IMG/VR virus record: IMGVR_UViG_3300031884_000053
Location: 1 to 43,764 of that record
Direction: 5' to 3' (one strand)
Origin: a virus
DNA: 43,764 nucleotides
Shown here: positions 35,361 to 42,093 of the stretch, in pieces
Numbering within the stretch: position 1 is the first letter of the stretch
Layout of the letters: every line of letters starts with the position of its first letter
The notes under the pieces: model-generated
What the model saw: only the letters and a program-made list of their open reading frames with translations
Databases searched by the model: none
What the model was told of the DNA's origin: nothing
Translations under genes and position numbers: made by a program

Positions 35361-35909
35361 TTAAAAACCACCGATGGCTTTAGCTATTTTATCACCGGCC
35401 TTGCGTAGTTCTGCCATCGCCATTTTATGAATAGATGTTTTAGGCTCAAACCATGTTATTACTCTGCCGTCTTTTCCAATACGCTGGCGCATGATTGAGC
35501 CATATTTAGCCATAGCCCACTGACTGACCGTTTGCTCTTGTATGGTTACTGCTCGGACAATATCGCAAAGGGGGCCAAGCGCTTTATCCATTCGGCCCAT
35601 TTCTAGTATTGCTCTTATAGTGTAAGGCGGTAATCCACCGTCTCCACCTCCCCTTGGTGTCCTATCCAGAGTGCAGCGGGTAGGGGATAAGTCTTGAGCG
35701 ATAGCCATGTTGCGGTAATGGGTAAGGGCAGCATATTGCTGGTCTGTTATGTGACCCGCCGCCACCATGACATCAATCACGGGCAATCGGCGGTATGCCA
35801 GCTTGGCGCGGACAAATATCCCTTGGGCCATTTGCTCGTCTGTGGGGGCTACAATATCCACCCGATCTTCAACGGGCTTTGCCTTTTTGACCTTGCGCGC
35901 CTTTGCCAT
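35361..35909 (-). CDS. Unknown protein at the end of the early block
   Basis: This 182-aa protein has a basic start (MAKARKVKKAKPVEDRVDIV). A helical middle (YRRLPVIDVMVAAGHITDQQ) leads to a predicted helix-turn-helix-like segment AVTIQEQTVSQWAMAKYGSI and a basic C-terminus. It is the last gene before the terminators and late genes, where phages often place a late-gene activator or antiterminator. That role is suggested by position only. No family was recognised. Confidence 0.55.
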   Translation of the reverse strand: MAKARKVKKAKPVEDRVDIVAPTDEQMAQGIFVRAKLAYRRLPVIDVMVAAGHITDQQYAALTHYRNMAIAQDLSPTRCTLDRTPRGGGDGGLPPYTIRAILEMGRMDKALGPLCDIVRAVTIQEQTVSQWAMAKYGSIMRQRIGKDGRVITWFEPKTSIHKMAMAELRKAGDKIAKAIGGF

Positions 35910-35933
35910 TTTACCCCTCGCTGGATAAATGAT

Positions 35934-36167
35934 TTATCCGCCTTTGCCGCCGATGTAATTATGCCAAGCGTTGAATAGGCGGCGCAGAGCATAAGATCGT
36001 ACTAAGGACACAAACGTAAAGACCCCGCCGATTTCAAGGTTAGTGCTGGCGGCGGCGTGTATTCCGAAAATCGGAAACACAATCATTTGCGTCACTACGG
36101 CAATGCTATATCCGATAGTTGTGTTTGCAAGCGCCTCAAGCGCTGAGTGCTTTTTTGATTGCGTCAT
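35934..36167 (-). CDS. Small two-helix membrane protein (DUF7220-like)
   Basis: In this 77-aa protein two hydrophobic segments (NTTIGYSIAVVTQMIVFPIF and IGGVFTFVSLVRSYALRRLF) flank a short loop. It resembles, from memory, a small membrane family frequent in alphaproteobacterial phages and prophages whose end reads RSYALRRLF. It overlaps the next gene upstream by ATGA. The function is unknown. Confidence 0.7.
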   Translation of the reverse strand: MTQSKKHSALEALANTTIGYSIAVVTQMIVFPIFGIHAAASTNLEIGGVFTFVSLVRSYALRRLFNAWHNYIGGKGG

Positions 36168-36352
36168 TTTATGCCATTAAATTCATATTCATCATTTATA
36201 ATCGCGGGATTTACGCCAATCAATTCGCCGCGCCTATATCTTTCGCGCAATTTATCCCGAGATTCACCGTTGGCAATGTAGCCTAATGCTTTGCCATTGG
36301 AAACACCGGGTTTGGGCTCTGGTGGGGGCTTATCGGAGAATAAGTCATTCAT
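36164..36352 (-). CDS. Small basic hypothetical protein
   Basis: This 62-aa protein is proline-rich at the start (MNDLFSDKPPPEPKPGVSNG) and basic in the middle (SRDKLRERYRRGELIGVNP). It has no domain recognised. It overlaps the interrupted gene upstream by 8 nt and the membrane-protein gene by 4 nt, so it is part of a tightly packed operon. Confidence 0.55.
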   Translation of the reverse strand: MNDLFSDKPPPEPKPGVSNGKALGYIANGESRDKLRERYRRGELIGVNPAIINDEYEFNGIK

Positions 36353-36572
36353 TAGTATAATTCATGTAAAACTCATTATCTTCAGATTTATCAAGATAAT
36401 TTGTATAATCTTTATTAAATTTATCAAGCAATTCTACCCATACTTTATTGCTACCTAGCTCTGGGTAATTGCAATATGTATGTTGCAAGATAGCGTTGAC
36501 GTCATTCCAGCTTTACAATAGATTTTCTAAAGGCAGAAAAACTACTTCGTTTTCATGATTGATTTCGGACAT
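36345..36572 (-). pseudogene. Small AT-rich gene interrupted by an in-frame TAA
   Basis: ATG at 36572 overlaps the helicase stop (TAATG). The frame reads MSEINHENEVVFLPLENLL, then TAA at 36513-36515. It continues in the same frame with protein-like sequence (SWNDVNAILQHTYCNYPELG, VWVELLDKFNKDYTNYLDKS) to TGA at 36345-36347. The whole would be 75 residues, and the final overlap with the next gene fits this operon. Either a nonsense mutation, readthrough or a sequencing error separates the halves. Base composition is clearly more AT-rich than the neighbours, hinting at recent acquisition. Confidence 0.55.
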
Positions 36573-37990
36573 TATTTTATCTCCACAAAAGTGCTGTTTC
36601 TAAAATCAAACGTAACATTGACCGTGCCGCGCCTGCCCGGCATTCCCATGCGGACTTTTGTAATGACAATTTGCGCCTCGTTCTGATCGAAGTTCTTGCG
36701 GTGATAGGTCAGCCCATATTCTGGCTTGTTCGCCCAGTGTGCACTGCCAGAAATCTCATATAGGCCGGGGATAATCTTAACCCCCGGCTGTGGCTTGGCA
36801 GGGTGCGCAATAATCCAAAATGCCACATCATGCGTCTTTGCAAAGTGCTTTATCGCCCTAATGGAGCGCCCGATATATTCCGTCTCGGATTCATCGCGGC
36901 GGCGCTTGTGTTCTATTTCGTTCCACGGATCAAGGACGATCATTTTTGCACCGTGTCGTTTCACCGCCAGCGAGGCAAGGCGCAGGAACTCTTCCAAGTC
37001 CATTTCCATGCCTTCGTCCACCGTCTGCGAAATGATGGTAAGGCGCTCGCGCAAAAGCTGATCGACTTCGCGCAAGTCTCGGTTCGGCAAATCGTGCTTA
37101 CCGCACTTTAGCAACGCCATGCGAAGGCCATCCCTCAGGATGGGCTTAACGTCCGTCTCAAAGCTGGCGACGCAAACCGGGAAGTGCTTGGCTAGCGTAT
37201 GGCCGATAATCGCGTTTAGCAGGGTGGATTTACCCATATTGGCGTATCCGGTGACGACTGTAAGCGTTCCCGGCACGATACGGATCATGTCATCAATGGC
37301 GTCCACTCCAACGCTGTAGGAACGGATTTCGCCGCGCTCGGGAAAGTCGTCTAGCGTGTAAAGCCCCTGCACCGGGTATGGCTTAGCCGTGGTTATGCAG
37401 TCAACTACGCGCTCGGGGCCATATTCCTGCAAAACCTCGTTCAAATCTTTACAGGGGAATGGGTAGTCAATGAACCTGCATCGCTCTGCCCCCAAAAGAG
37501 CCACAAGATCGGCGGCAAGGTTATATCCTGCCGGGTCGGCGTCGGCGGCAATCACAAACTCTTTTACGCCAGCCAGAGAATCGGCATGGCGGTCAACCCA
37601 TTCATACCGCTTTGCAGTATCTAGGTTCTCAGTCGGCTTTCCGGGCGCTCCGTTGGGAACCGACACGGCGTATTGAAAACCCGCTTGAATTGCCGCCAGT
37701 GCGTCCCATTCCCCCTCGGTTATCACCAGCGGAGCGTGCCCGTTCCGAACCTTGGCTTCGCTCAGGCAATCGGCGTTCCATAGCGATAGAGGAGAGCCGC
37801 TGTCCATTCGGTGATCTTTTTCCGAGATCAACCGATATTTGTGATTTATGGTTTCCGCCCCCTCCCGGTAGGGCACCGCCAGCCAATTCTTTCCGTCTCG
37901 CAATACCGTTTTCAGGCCGTATTCCTCTGCAAGAGTCGGATCGAGAGCGCGAGCCATCAGCCATTCCGCGTGCTTGGGGTGAAGTGTCAT
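36572..37990 (-). CDS. Toprim-DnaB-type replicative helicase/primase (Twinkle/T7 gp4-like)
   Basis: A 472-aa protein from ATG 37990 with AGGAG 7 nt upstream. The Toprim domain shows LVITEGEWDALAAIQAG and FVIAADADPAGYNLA. The RecA-type helicase domain has Walker A GYANMGKST and a Walker B-like KMIVLDPWNEIEH, then FWIIAHPAKPQPG and a C-terminal EAQIVITKVRMGMPGRRGT. The order Toprim-helicase is that of T7 gp4 and Twinkle. The zinc-binding domain normally N-terminal to it is encoded just upstream in another frame. It unwinds the fork and may prime. Confidence 0.85.
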   Translation of the reverse strand: MTLHPKHAEWLMARALDPTLAEEYGLKTVLRDGKNWLAVPYREGAETINHKYRLISEKDHRMDSGSPLSLWNADCLSEAKVRNGHAPLVITEGEWDALAAIQAGFQYAVSVPNGAPGKPTENLDTAKRYEWVDRHADSLAGVKEFVIAADADPAGYNLAADLVALLGAERCRFIDYPFPCKDLNEVLQEYGPERVVDCITTAKPYPVQGLYTLDDFPERGEIRSYSVGVDAIDDMIRIVPGTLTVVTGYANMGKSTLLNAIIGHTLAKHFPVCVASFETDVKPILRDGLRMALLKCGKHDLPNRDLREVDQLLRERLTIISQTVDEGMEMDLEEFLRLASLAVKRHGAKMIVLDPWNEIEHKRRRDESETEYIGRSIRAIKHFAKTHDVAFWIIAHPAKPQPGVKIIPGLYEISGSAHWANKPEYGLTYHRKNFDQNEAQIVITKVRMGMPGRRGTVNVTFDFRNSTFVEIK

Positions 37991-38147
37991 TATCCGCTCC
38001 TGAAAATCCGCAACCGTTGTGGCAAAGCCAAACCCATCCATGTTTGTCGTGGGTAACGCTCAGGCTTTTATCTTTTTTATTTTTGCGCGTGTCTCCGCAC
38101 TGGGGGCATTTGTGTTTTCCCGCCTTTGTGGGCCGCCAATCTGTCAT
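37629..38147 (-). CDS. Primase-type zinc-ribbon, out of frame with the helicase
   Basis: The frame opens MTDWRPTKAGKHKCPQCGDT, and Cys14, Cys17, Cys42 and Cys46 form a zinc ribbon (KSLSVTHDKHGWVWLCHNGC). This is the T7 gp4 zinc-domain pattern, with one extra residue in the second knuckle. After about residue 60 the frame runs inside the helicase gene and becomes Arg/Gly/Ser-rich and shadow-like. The ribbon may be a separate short functional protein with a meaningless tail, or be fused to the helicase by a plus-1 shift, for example at CCC-C (37976-37979). Confidence 0.6.
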   Translation of the reverse strand: MTDWRPTKAGKHKCPQCGDTRKNKKDKSLSVTHDKHGWVWLCHNGCGFSGADNDTSPQARGMADGSRSRSDSCRGIRPENGIARRKELAGGALPGGGGNHKSQISVDLGKRSPNGQRLSSIAMERRLPERSQGSERARSAGDNRGGMGRTGGNSSGFSIRRVGSQRSARKAD

Positions 38148-38794
38148 GGTCCCAAATACCTCGGTTCGCCAGCTTCAATGCTATCACGCGCTTCCTGCTG
38201 TTTTCGTGATAACCAGCTTGACGTAGATTGAAACCATTTTTTCCGCTCATCTTCTGGACGGTCTTTTAACCAATCGTCTCTGGATTGCAAAGCCGCCATG
38301 ATGTCCACCTTGGGGTATGCCTTTTGCCAACGGCTCAGGTCGGCAGGTTTTAGTCGGATCACGAAACCCGAAAAAGCGTAATTATAATCTTTCTTTTCTT
38401 TATCTGTATCTGTATCTGTATCTGTATGGCATAGCGTTCGCTGAGCGTTCGCTGAGCGTTCGCTTAGCATTCGCTGAGCGTTCGCTAGACCCCCTTTCCT
38501 ATTTTTCAATGACTTACACCGCACCTTGTGCAGCTCATGCTCCACCCTACTATGAAACCATTTCCCGCCAACAACCTCGAAGAAGTCCGCTAAAGTTGGT
38601 TTTAGACGGTTCCAAGCACGGGCTTCAAGGCGGCAAATTCGGGCTAGTTTTTTGTCGTCATCGGGCAGCGCTTCACCCCTCTGCCAATAGGTCATGATGA
38701 GCAAAAGATATGCCCCATGCTCAATCGTCGACAGGTGCGCAGCGTCTGATAAATAGTCTGCCACATAGAGCGGCATATAGGGTAAGGCGGCCAT
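38144..38794 (-). CDS. DUF1376 replication protein carrying iteron-like repeats
   Basis: A 216-aa protein from ATG 38794 (TAATG with the gene upstream). The DUF1376 N-terminal domain is clear: LPYMPLYVADYLSDAAHLST, IEHGAYLLLIMTYW. It is followed by winged-helix-like RLEARAWNRLKPTLADFFEV. Residues about 103-131 are repeat-encoded (LSERSANAQR, TDTDTDTD). The C-terminal domain is basic and aromatic (RWQKAYPKVDIMAALQSRDD). DUF1376 proteins accompany helicase or loader genes and are likely initiators. The internal DNA repeats recall the lambda O arrangement. Confidence 0.75.
   Translation of the reverse strand: MAALPYMPLYVADYLSDAAHLSTIEHGAYLLLIMTYWQRGEALPDDDKKLARICRLEARAWNRLKPTLADFFEVVGGKWFHSRVEHELHKVRCKSLKNRKGGLANAQRMLSERSANAQRTLCHTDTDTDTDKEKKDYNYAFSGFVIRLKPADLSRWQKAYPKVDIMAALQSRDDWLKDRPEDERKKWFQSTSSWLSRKQQEARDSIEAGEPRYLGP
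38401..38427. repeat. Hexamer microsatellite tatctg (four copies plus tat)
   Basis: A perfect run of tatctg units codes for alternating Thr-Asp on the minus strand. It adjoins AT-rich sequence on one side (attataatctttcttttctt) and five 11-bp repeats on the other, an arrangement compatible with an unwinding element. Slippage here would change protein length in two-residue steps. Confidence 0.85.
38433..38487. repeat. Five tandem 11-bp iteron-like repeats, candidate replication origin
   Basis: The unit agcgttcgctg occurs five times head to tail (38433, 38444, 38455, 38466, 38477), with one internal substitution and two end variants. The 11-bp period is about one DNA turn and is not a multiple of three, so protein-level selection alone does not explain it. 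The array lies inside the putative initiator gene. Together with the AT-rich flank it resembles lambda-type iteron origins (inference). Confidence 0.65.
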
Positions 38795-38982
38795 TAAACT
38801 GATTCCAATCCGCCTAGCACAATCCAATCTTCCGCTTCCTCGGCGGTAAGGTGGCCGTGCTGATAAGCTATCATGATGCGATGCTTTTTTTCGCTTGGAT
38901 CAGCCTCTATCTCGATAAATCGTTCAATCAGCCTTTTGGCGAATATCCGCAAATCCAAATGCGTGCTGGTGACGTATGGCAT
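38794..38982 (-). CDS. Small hypothetical protein upstream of the DUF1376 gene
   Basis: This 62-aa protein is helical and charged (LRIFAKRLIERFIEIEADPS) with a C-terminal acidic helix (HLTAEEAEDWIVLGGLESV). It starts directly after the stop of the cysteine-rich gene and couples into the DUF1376 gene by TAATG. It might act with the initiator. No family was recognised. Confidence 0.55.
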   Translation of the reverse strand: MPYVTSTHLDLRIFAKRLIERFIEIEADPSEKKHRIMIAYQHGHLTAEEAEDWIVLGGLESV

Positions 38983-39276
38983 TTATGCCTCCGTCATTGA
39001 TGTTGAATTGACAGTAATGCCAAACTGGCTTTCCAGCTTGTCGGAGGGCAGACGGCGAAATTCACCGCACCAATCATTGATGCGCGTTGTGGGCCAAACG
39101 CATTCTTTATTGGCGGGATTTACAAATGGCGGGCGGCGGCGGCAGCGGCCATCATCCAATCCGATAAATCTATCCCAAAGGCGACAAAACTCGCATTTTC
39201 TGGGAACCAAAACGTCCAAAGATACAATATTATCTTGTGTTTTTGGCGTTAAAATACTAAGCGTTTTTCTCGTCAT
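38983..39276 (-). CDS. Cysteine-rich small protein, possible zinc binder
   Basis: This 97-aa protein has a CEFC pair near residues 28-31 and further cysteines at about 45, 59 and 70 (DDGRCRRRPPF, KECVWP, DWCGEF), suggesting a single zinc site. Such proteins are common in phage replication blocks and may bind DNA. It lies between the nuclease and initiator genes, after a hairpin in the intergenic gap. Confidence 0.55.
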   Translation of the reverse strand: MTRKTLSILTPKTQDNIVSLDVLVPRKCEFCRLWDRFIGLDDGRCRRRPPFVNPANKECVWPTTRINDWCGEFRRLPSDKLESQFGITVNSTSMTEA

Positions 39277-39302
39277 GGCGAACTTCCTTTCGCTAATGTC
39301 TA

Positions 39303-39359
39303 GGGCTGGGAAGAGGCGCTAACACTCTCCCGGCCCTCTTACCTTATACTACCCAGCCC
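39303..39359 (-). promoter_or_regulatory. Competing hairpins between nuclease and cysteine-rich genes
   Basis: A stem of about 12 pairs (39303-39315 with 39325-39336, one bulge) occupies the 67-bp gap. The segment 39303-39310 is also exactly complementary to 39352-39359 at the end of the nuclease gene (GGGCTGGG with CCCAGCCC). The two pairings exclude each other, as in attenuators. There is no clear U-tract, so transcript stabilisation or processing is equally possible. Confidence 0.45.
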
Positions 39360-39694
39360 CAATTCGCTAGCGCTTTATCAACGTCATCGGTGGACCTGCA
39401 AATGGCGTAGTGATGGCCCAAACTTTCAAGCCATGCCTTACACGCCTTCTGGCTGGGATGGATGGTGCCTGTGGGGGTTTTGACCTCGATATGGCCTATC
39501 CTGCCACCGCTGGCATATACTAGAAGATCGGCAAAGCCGGGCAGTAATCCGTCCGCCTTTAGGCTTGCCATTTGCCTAGACCGTTTAAGCTTATCTCCGG
39601 CCAATACAGCGCCATTAGGAACGTGGACGCTATCAAAGCCCCGCAAGGAAAGATGCTGCCTGATAAGGCGTTGCAGGGCGGATTCTGGCCTCAT
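39344..39694 (-). CDS. VRR-NUC domain nuclease
   Basis: This 116-aa protein shows the compact VRR-NUC fold: ESALQRLIRQHLSLRGFDSV, PNGAV, then KADGLLPGFADLLVYASGGR (Asp of GFADL), IGHIEVKTPTGTIHPSQKAC (Glu and Lys of EVK) and HHYAICRSTDDV. These are the catalytic PD-(D/E)XK residues. Phage stand-alone VRR-NUC enzymes act on branched or flap DNA during replication or recombination. It overlaps the Rmf-like gene by ATGA. Confidence 0.85.
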   Translation of the reverse strand: MRPESALQRLIRQHLSLRGFDSVHVPNGAVLAGDKLKRSRQMASLKADGLLPGFADLLVYASGGRIGHIEVKTPTGTIHPSQKACKAWLESLGHHYAICRSTDDVDKALANWGWVV

Positions 39695-39879
39695 GGTAAT
39701 TTAAATTCCAAAGCATCTAAATATCCGCGATACCATCTATCTTGCGACATGCACCAGCCGCTCGAATGTTTATATGGGCATTCCGGCGTGGGCAAATCCA
39801 AAAACCGCTTATTCAGACCGGCTGAGACACCAGCCCGATAGGCTTCCCTTAGCTTATAATCGGTTTTAGGATGGGCCAC
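39691..39879 (-). CDS. Rmf-like small protein (ribosome modulation factor family)
   Basis: This 62-aa protein begins at GTG 39879, overlapping the TAG stop of the GapR-like gene. The pattern AYRAGVSAGL, then CPYKHSSGWCMSQDRWYRGY, resembles the ribosome modulation factor/CrpP fold, which in bacteria binds ribosomes and drives 100S dimers. A phage copy could tune host translation, or it may be a repurposed nucleic-acid binder. The length is close to bacterial Rmf. Confidence 0.6.
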   Translation of the reverse strand: MAHPKTDYKLREAYRAGVSAGLNKRFLDLPTPECPYKHSSGWCMSQDRWYRGYLDALEFKLP

Positions 39880-40115
39880 TATTCCATCCCAAGGGCGGAT
39901 AGATAGGTTTCAATAAGCATGTCGGCCTCGCGCCTTGAATCGGGCGTCATCTTTCGCAAGCGCACAATCTGGCGCATGATCTTTGCATCATACCCCACGG
40001 ACTTAGCCTCGGAATAAACGTCTTTAATATCGTCAGCGATGGCTTTTTTCTCTTCTTCCAGCCTCTCCACCCGTTCGATCAAAAGGCGCAAGCGTTCATC
40101 GGTATTTGCAGTCAT
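39879..40115 (-). CDS. GapR-like DUF2312 nucleoid-associated protein
   Basis: A 78-aa protein from ATG 40115. AAAGGA lies 7 nt upstream, and a GTG at 40130 is less likely. The DUF2312 signature is clear: TDERLRLLIERVERLEEEKK, AIADDIKDVYSEAKSVGYDA, KIMRQIVRLRKM. In Caulobacter GapR clamps overtwisted AT-rich DNA ahead of polymerases and forks. The phage version may assist replication or mark its own DNA. This family is strongly alphaproteobacterial, supporting the host inference. Confidence 0.85.
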   Translation of the reverse strand: MTANTDERLRLLIERVERLEEEKKAIADDIKDVYSEAKSVGYDAKIMRQIVRLRKMTPDSRREADMLIETYLSALGME

Positions 40116-40126
40116 GTTTAATCCTT

Positions 40127-40561
40127 TCACACTACCATATCGTCAACAAGCCTGCCCATTCGAGGTAAGCTATATTTTTCTTGTTCGATTTTCAGCCAGC
40201 TTTCCCGCTCGGCGCGGCGCTTTTCCTGATCTCGCTCTATCCTATCAAACAATGATTCACGCTCAATAATTGCTTGTTGCACAAATACTTTTGACCGCGC
40301 CTTTTTCTCTTCCCAAGTCGTAATAGTTCTTTTTTTGCTTGATATGGTTTTTCCGGTTTCCACTATCGTTAGGGTGCAATGGCTCCCTTTCGATGAGCGC
40401 TTTATTTTATTTGCCCTGTCCAGCCTGTTTAAAGCATGGCCCACCGTGTCAATCGTCATGCCCAACTGATCGGCCAATTCTGCATTCTTAGGGCGCAAGG
40501 CGTTATTTTCGCAAAGGTTGTACAGCAAGTTGTACAAACGAATGTCTTCTATTTTTGTCAT
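40127..40561 (-). CDS. Winged-helix DNA-binding protein, replication or regulatory
   Basis: In this 144-aa protein residues 5-60 form a winged helix (LYNLLYNLCENNALRPKNAE, LADQLGMTIDTVGHALNRLD). A long charged helix follows (IERESLFDRIERDQEKRRAE). It lies within the early gene block and overlaps its neighbours by a few bases. It could be a transcription regulator or initiation factor. A MarR/GntR-type recognition helix is visible, but the target is unknown. Confidence 0.65.
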   Translation of the reverse strand: MTKIEDIRLYNLLYNLCENNALRPKNAELADQLGMTIDTVGHALNRLDRANKIKRSSKGSHCTLTIVETGKTISSKKRTITTWEEKKARSKVFVQQAIIERESLFDRIERDQEKRRAERESWLKIEQEKYSLPRMGRLVDDMVV

Positions 40562-40938
40562 ACTGCCTCCCCTTTTTTCATGGCCTGTTTATTTTGCAGG
40601 TTCCGGACAATCGCCGGATGTTCTCGGCACAGGGTTTTGTAGAGATACTCGCTGCCCCGCTCCATCATTAGGTCATTAGCCTTGGAATAAGCAAATTCTC
40701 CATTCTTGGCTTTTATGTCCAGCTTGTTTTGCAATTTTTCCTTTTGTGTATTACCCCTGTTATATTCATACATAAAATTGCGTATTTTGGCATAATTGAC
40801 GTTTGCCAGACGGCGGCCTTGGACGATTAGCATCATAATACCCTCATCATTAACCGCCAATTTTCCAAATTCCCTCGCCTCCATTTTGTGAAACTTCAGG
40901 AATTTTTGTATTTCGGTGAGTAGATTGGTTCTTGCCAT
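40558..40938 (-). CDS. Early DNA-binding-like protein
   Basis: In this 126-aa protein the N-terminus reads MARTNLLTEIQKFLKFHKME, AREFGKLAVNDEGIMMLIVQ, GRRLANVNYAKIRNFM. This is a helix-turn-helix-like pattern I associate with alphaproteobacterial phage and prophage regulators (F-G-x-L-A-V-N-D core). The basic helical C-terminal half ends QAMKKGEAV. It overlaps the next gene by 4 nt. Its role is probably regulation of early genes. Confidence 0.6.
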   Translation of the reverse strand: MARTNLLTEIQKFLKFHKMEAREFGKLAVNDEGIMMLIVQGRRLANVNYAKIRNFMYEYNRGNTQKEKLQNKLDIKAKNGEFAYSKANDLMMERGSEYLYKTLCREHPAIVRNLQNKQAMKKGEAV

Positions 40939-40948
40939 ATTTAATCCA

Positions 40949-41137
40949 TTAAATCCGAGGGAGACGGGGCATGGCCTTGGTCTCTTCTAGTATAATTCTC
41001 TTTATGGTGGAGTCATGAGTGCGGAATGACCGAGCCAGAGCGTCCGGTGATTGATAGAGCGAGCGGCACCTTATCGACATGCGCTCCTCTAGTGAAAAGC
41101 TATCAATGCTGCGGTGGATAGATGTTACATCACTCAT
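40949..41137 (-). CDS. Small helix-turn-helix protein
   Basis: This 62-aa protein contains SFSLEERMSIRCRSLYQSPD then ALARSFRTHDSTIKRIILEE, a plausible helix-turn-helix with a recognition helix at STIKRIILE. It starts on an ATGA overlap with the 40-aa gene. It may be a Cro-like or excision-type regulator. Sequence alone does not separate these. Confidence 0.6.
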   Translation of the reverse strand: MSDVTSIHRSIDSFSLEERMSIRCRSLYQSPDALARSFRTHDSTIKRIILEETKAMPRLPRI

Positions 41138-41256
41138 TTATCGTTCACCGGCTGAAACACGCCACGCGCGGAATATGTTTGATCAATGCGATAAAGAGTA
41201 AGCCAAATCGCCCGCAGGTGATCTTTTGATCTTTGCTCGATAGCGGGAATAATCAT
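41134..41256 (-). CDS. 40-aa small early protein
   Basis: The ORF reads MIIPAIEQRSKDHLRAIWLT, then LYRIDQTYSARGVFQPVNDK. Its ATG overlaps the repressor stop (TAATG) and its stop overlaps the next start (ATGA), so both ends are coupled, strong support for real translation. It is helical and basic. No family was recognised. Confidence 0.55.
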   Translation of the reverse strand: MIIPAIEQRSKDHLRAIWLTLYRIDQTYSARGVFQPVNDK

Positions 41257-41465
41257 TAGGCACCTTTCTTTATAACGCCAGATTCTATCATATCCAAAGC
41301 GGACTCCAGCTTACCCAAAACCCGAGGATTAATAGTAGCTGGATTGGCCTTCCAGCGTGAAGGTGTTGAAGGCGATACGCCTGCAATGTCGCACAAGGCA
41401 TACATTGGTAAACGGGCGTCAAAACACCGCTGATATAGGTTTTTCAATGCAGTTTCTTTATCCAT
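41256..41465 (-). CDS. Cro/CI-like helix-turn-helix regulator
   Basis: A 69-aa protein from ATG 41465. A TTG at 41516 would add 17 residues and is less likely. The helix-turn-helix is PMYALCDIAGVSPSTPSRWK, flanked by helices ALKNLYQRCFDARL and RVLGKLESALDMIESG. It is the first gene of the leftward early operon and faces the divergent rightward operon across 143 bp, a typical repressor/Cro position. It lacks a peptidase domain, so it resembles Cro more than a full CI repressor. Confidence 0.7.
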   Translation of the reverse strand: MDKETALKNLYQRCFDARLPMYALCDIAGVSPSTPSRWKANPATINPRVLGKLESALDMIESGVIKKGA

Positions 41466-41608
41466 GCGGCCTGTATGGTGGGAATTATTGCCAAAATCAA
41501 GCGCATTTTTTCGCAAAATAATGCTTGCAGGATGTGTAAAGATGGCATAGCAAAGGCCTATAGCCGGTGAGCGGGATGCTGACCCGGCCAGATAGAGGAT
41601 ACTCTAAA
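41466..41608. promoter_or_regulatory. Divergent control region between leftward and rightward early operons
   Basis: No gene lies in these 143 bp. An AT-rich core (41480-41520) carries an inverted ATTATT/AATAAT pair about 30 bp apart, around alternating A and T runs. Both operons must start here or nearby. No minus-35/minus-10 pair of good quality and no certain operator repeat was found, so boundaries are not assigned. Confidence 0.5.
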
Positions 41609-41893
41609 ATGTTTTTGGATGATCTTTTGAACTTGGATGACCGTCACAAGTTGATGGTGATTGATTGGATCGCGGACACGTTGCCCGAGGAATTGAGCGA
41701 AGAGCTGGCCAAAGGATTGGCGGTTGCTTTTGAGCGCGCCGAGGAAAGTCGGCCTAGTGCCTTTCTGCCCATTTATCCCGCTGGTGGCCCTCATGCAGTT
41801 TGGGCTTCGTGGCGGGCGGTGCGCGATAGGGTCATTGTTGAGGCTTTGGAAAATATGAAGCGTTTCCATAAAATGTGGAGGACGGAACGATGA
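41609..41893 (+). CDS. First gene of the rightward early operon, unknown
   Basis: A 94-aa protein from ATG 41609 with AGAGGA upstream. A GTG at 41567 is the alternative. It is helical (MFLDDLLNLDDRHKLMVIDW, LPEELSEELAKGLAVAFERA) and ends with a basic aromatic helix (RFHKMWRTER). It is acidic at the start and basic at the end. No family was recognised. Early divergent operons often encode host-takeover proteins. Confidence 0.6.
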   Translation: MFLDDLLNLDDRHKLMVIDWIADTLPEELSEELAKGLAVAFERAEESRPSAFLPIYPAGGPHAVWASWRAVRDRVIVEALENMKRFHKMWRTER

Positions 41894-42093
41894 TGAGCGC
41901 CCGCGATATTGGTGAAACCACCGCTTATGCCTGTGGTTTTGCGGAAACCCTCGTGGAAAAGTCATTGCGCTATCTGCATGACTTACCCGTTCCAGACGAT
42001 GCCATAGCCGCCATGAAGCTGATTTGGGCCATTGATGCCCTGAATGATGCGTTGAAGGCTTTGCAAGTTCCTTTTGAAAGGAAAAAACCATGA
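41890..42093 (+). CDS. Small helical early protein
   Basis: A 67-aa protein from ATG 41890, which overlaps the previous stop (ATGA). A second ATG follows at once. The sequence is helical (TAYACGFAETLVEKSLRYLH, MKLIWAIDALNDALKALQVP) and ends KKP. It has no signal and no clear motif. It is coupled to the next tiny gene by another ATGA. Confidence 0.55.
   Translation: MMSARDIGETTAYACGFAETLVEKSLRYLHDLPVPDDAIAAMKLIWAIDALNDALKALQVPFERKKP

Noticed and set aside
41521-41560. TTGCAG...ATAGCA as a rightward promoter, similar to the late-gap promoter candidate
   Set aside because: The spacing and minus-10 match are poor, and a shared ATAGCAAA is too short to be meaningful.
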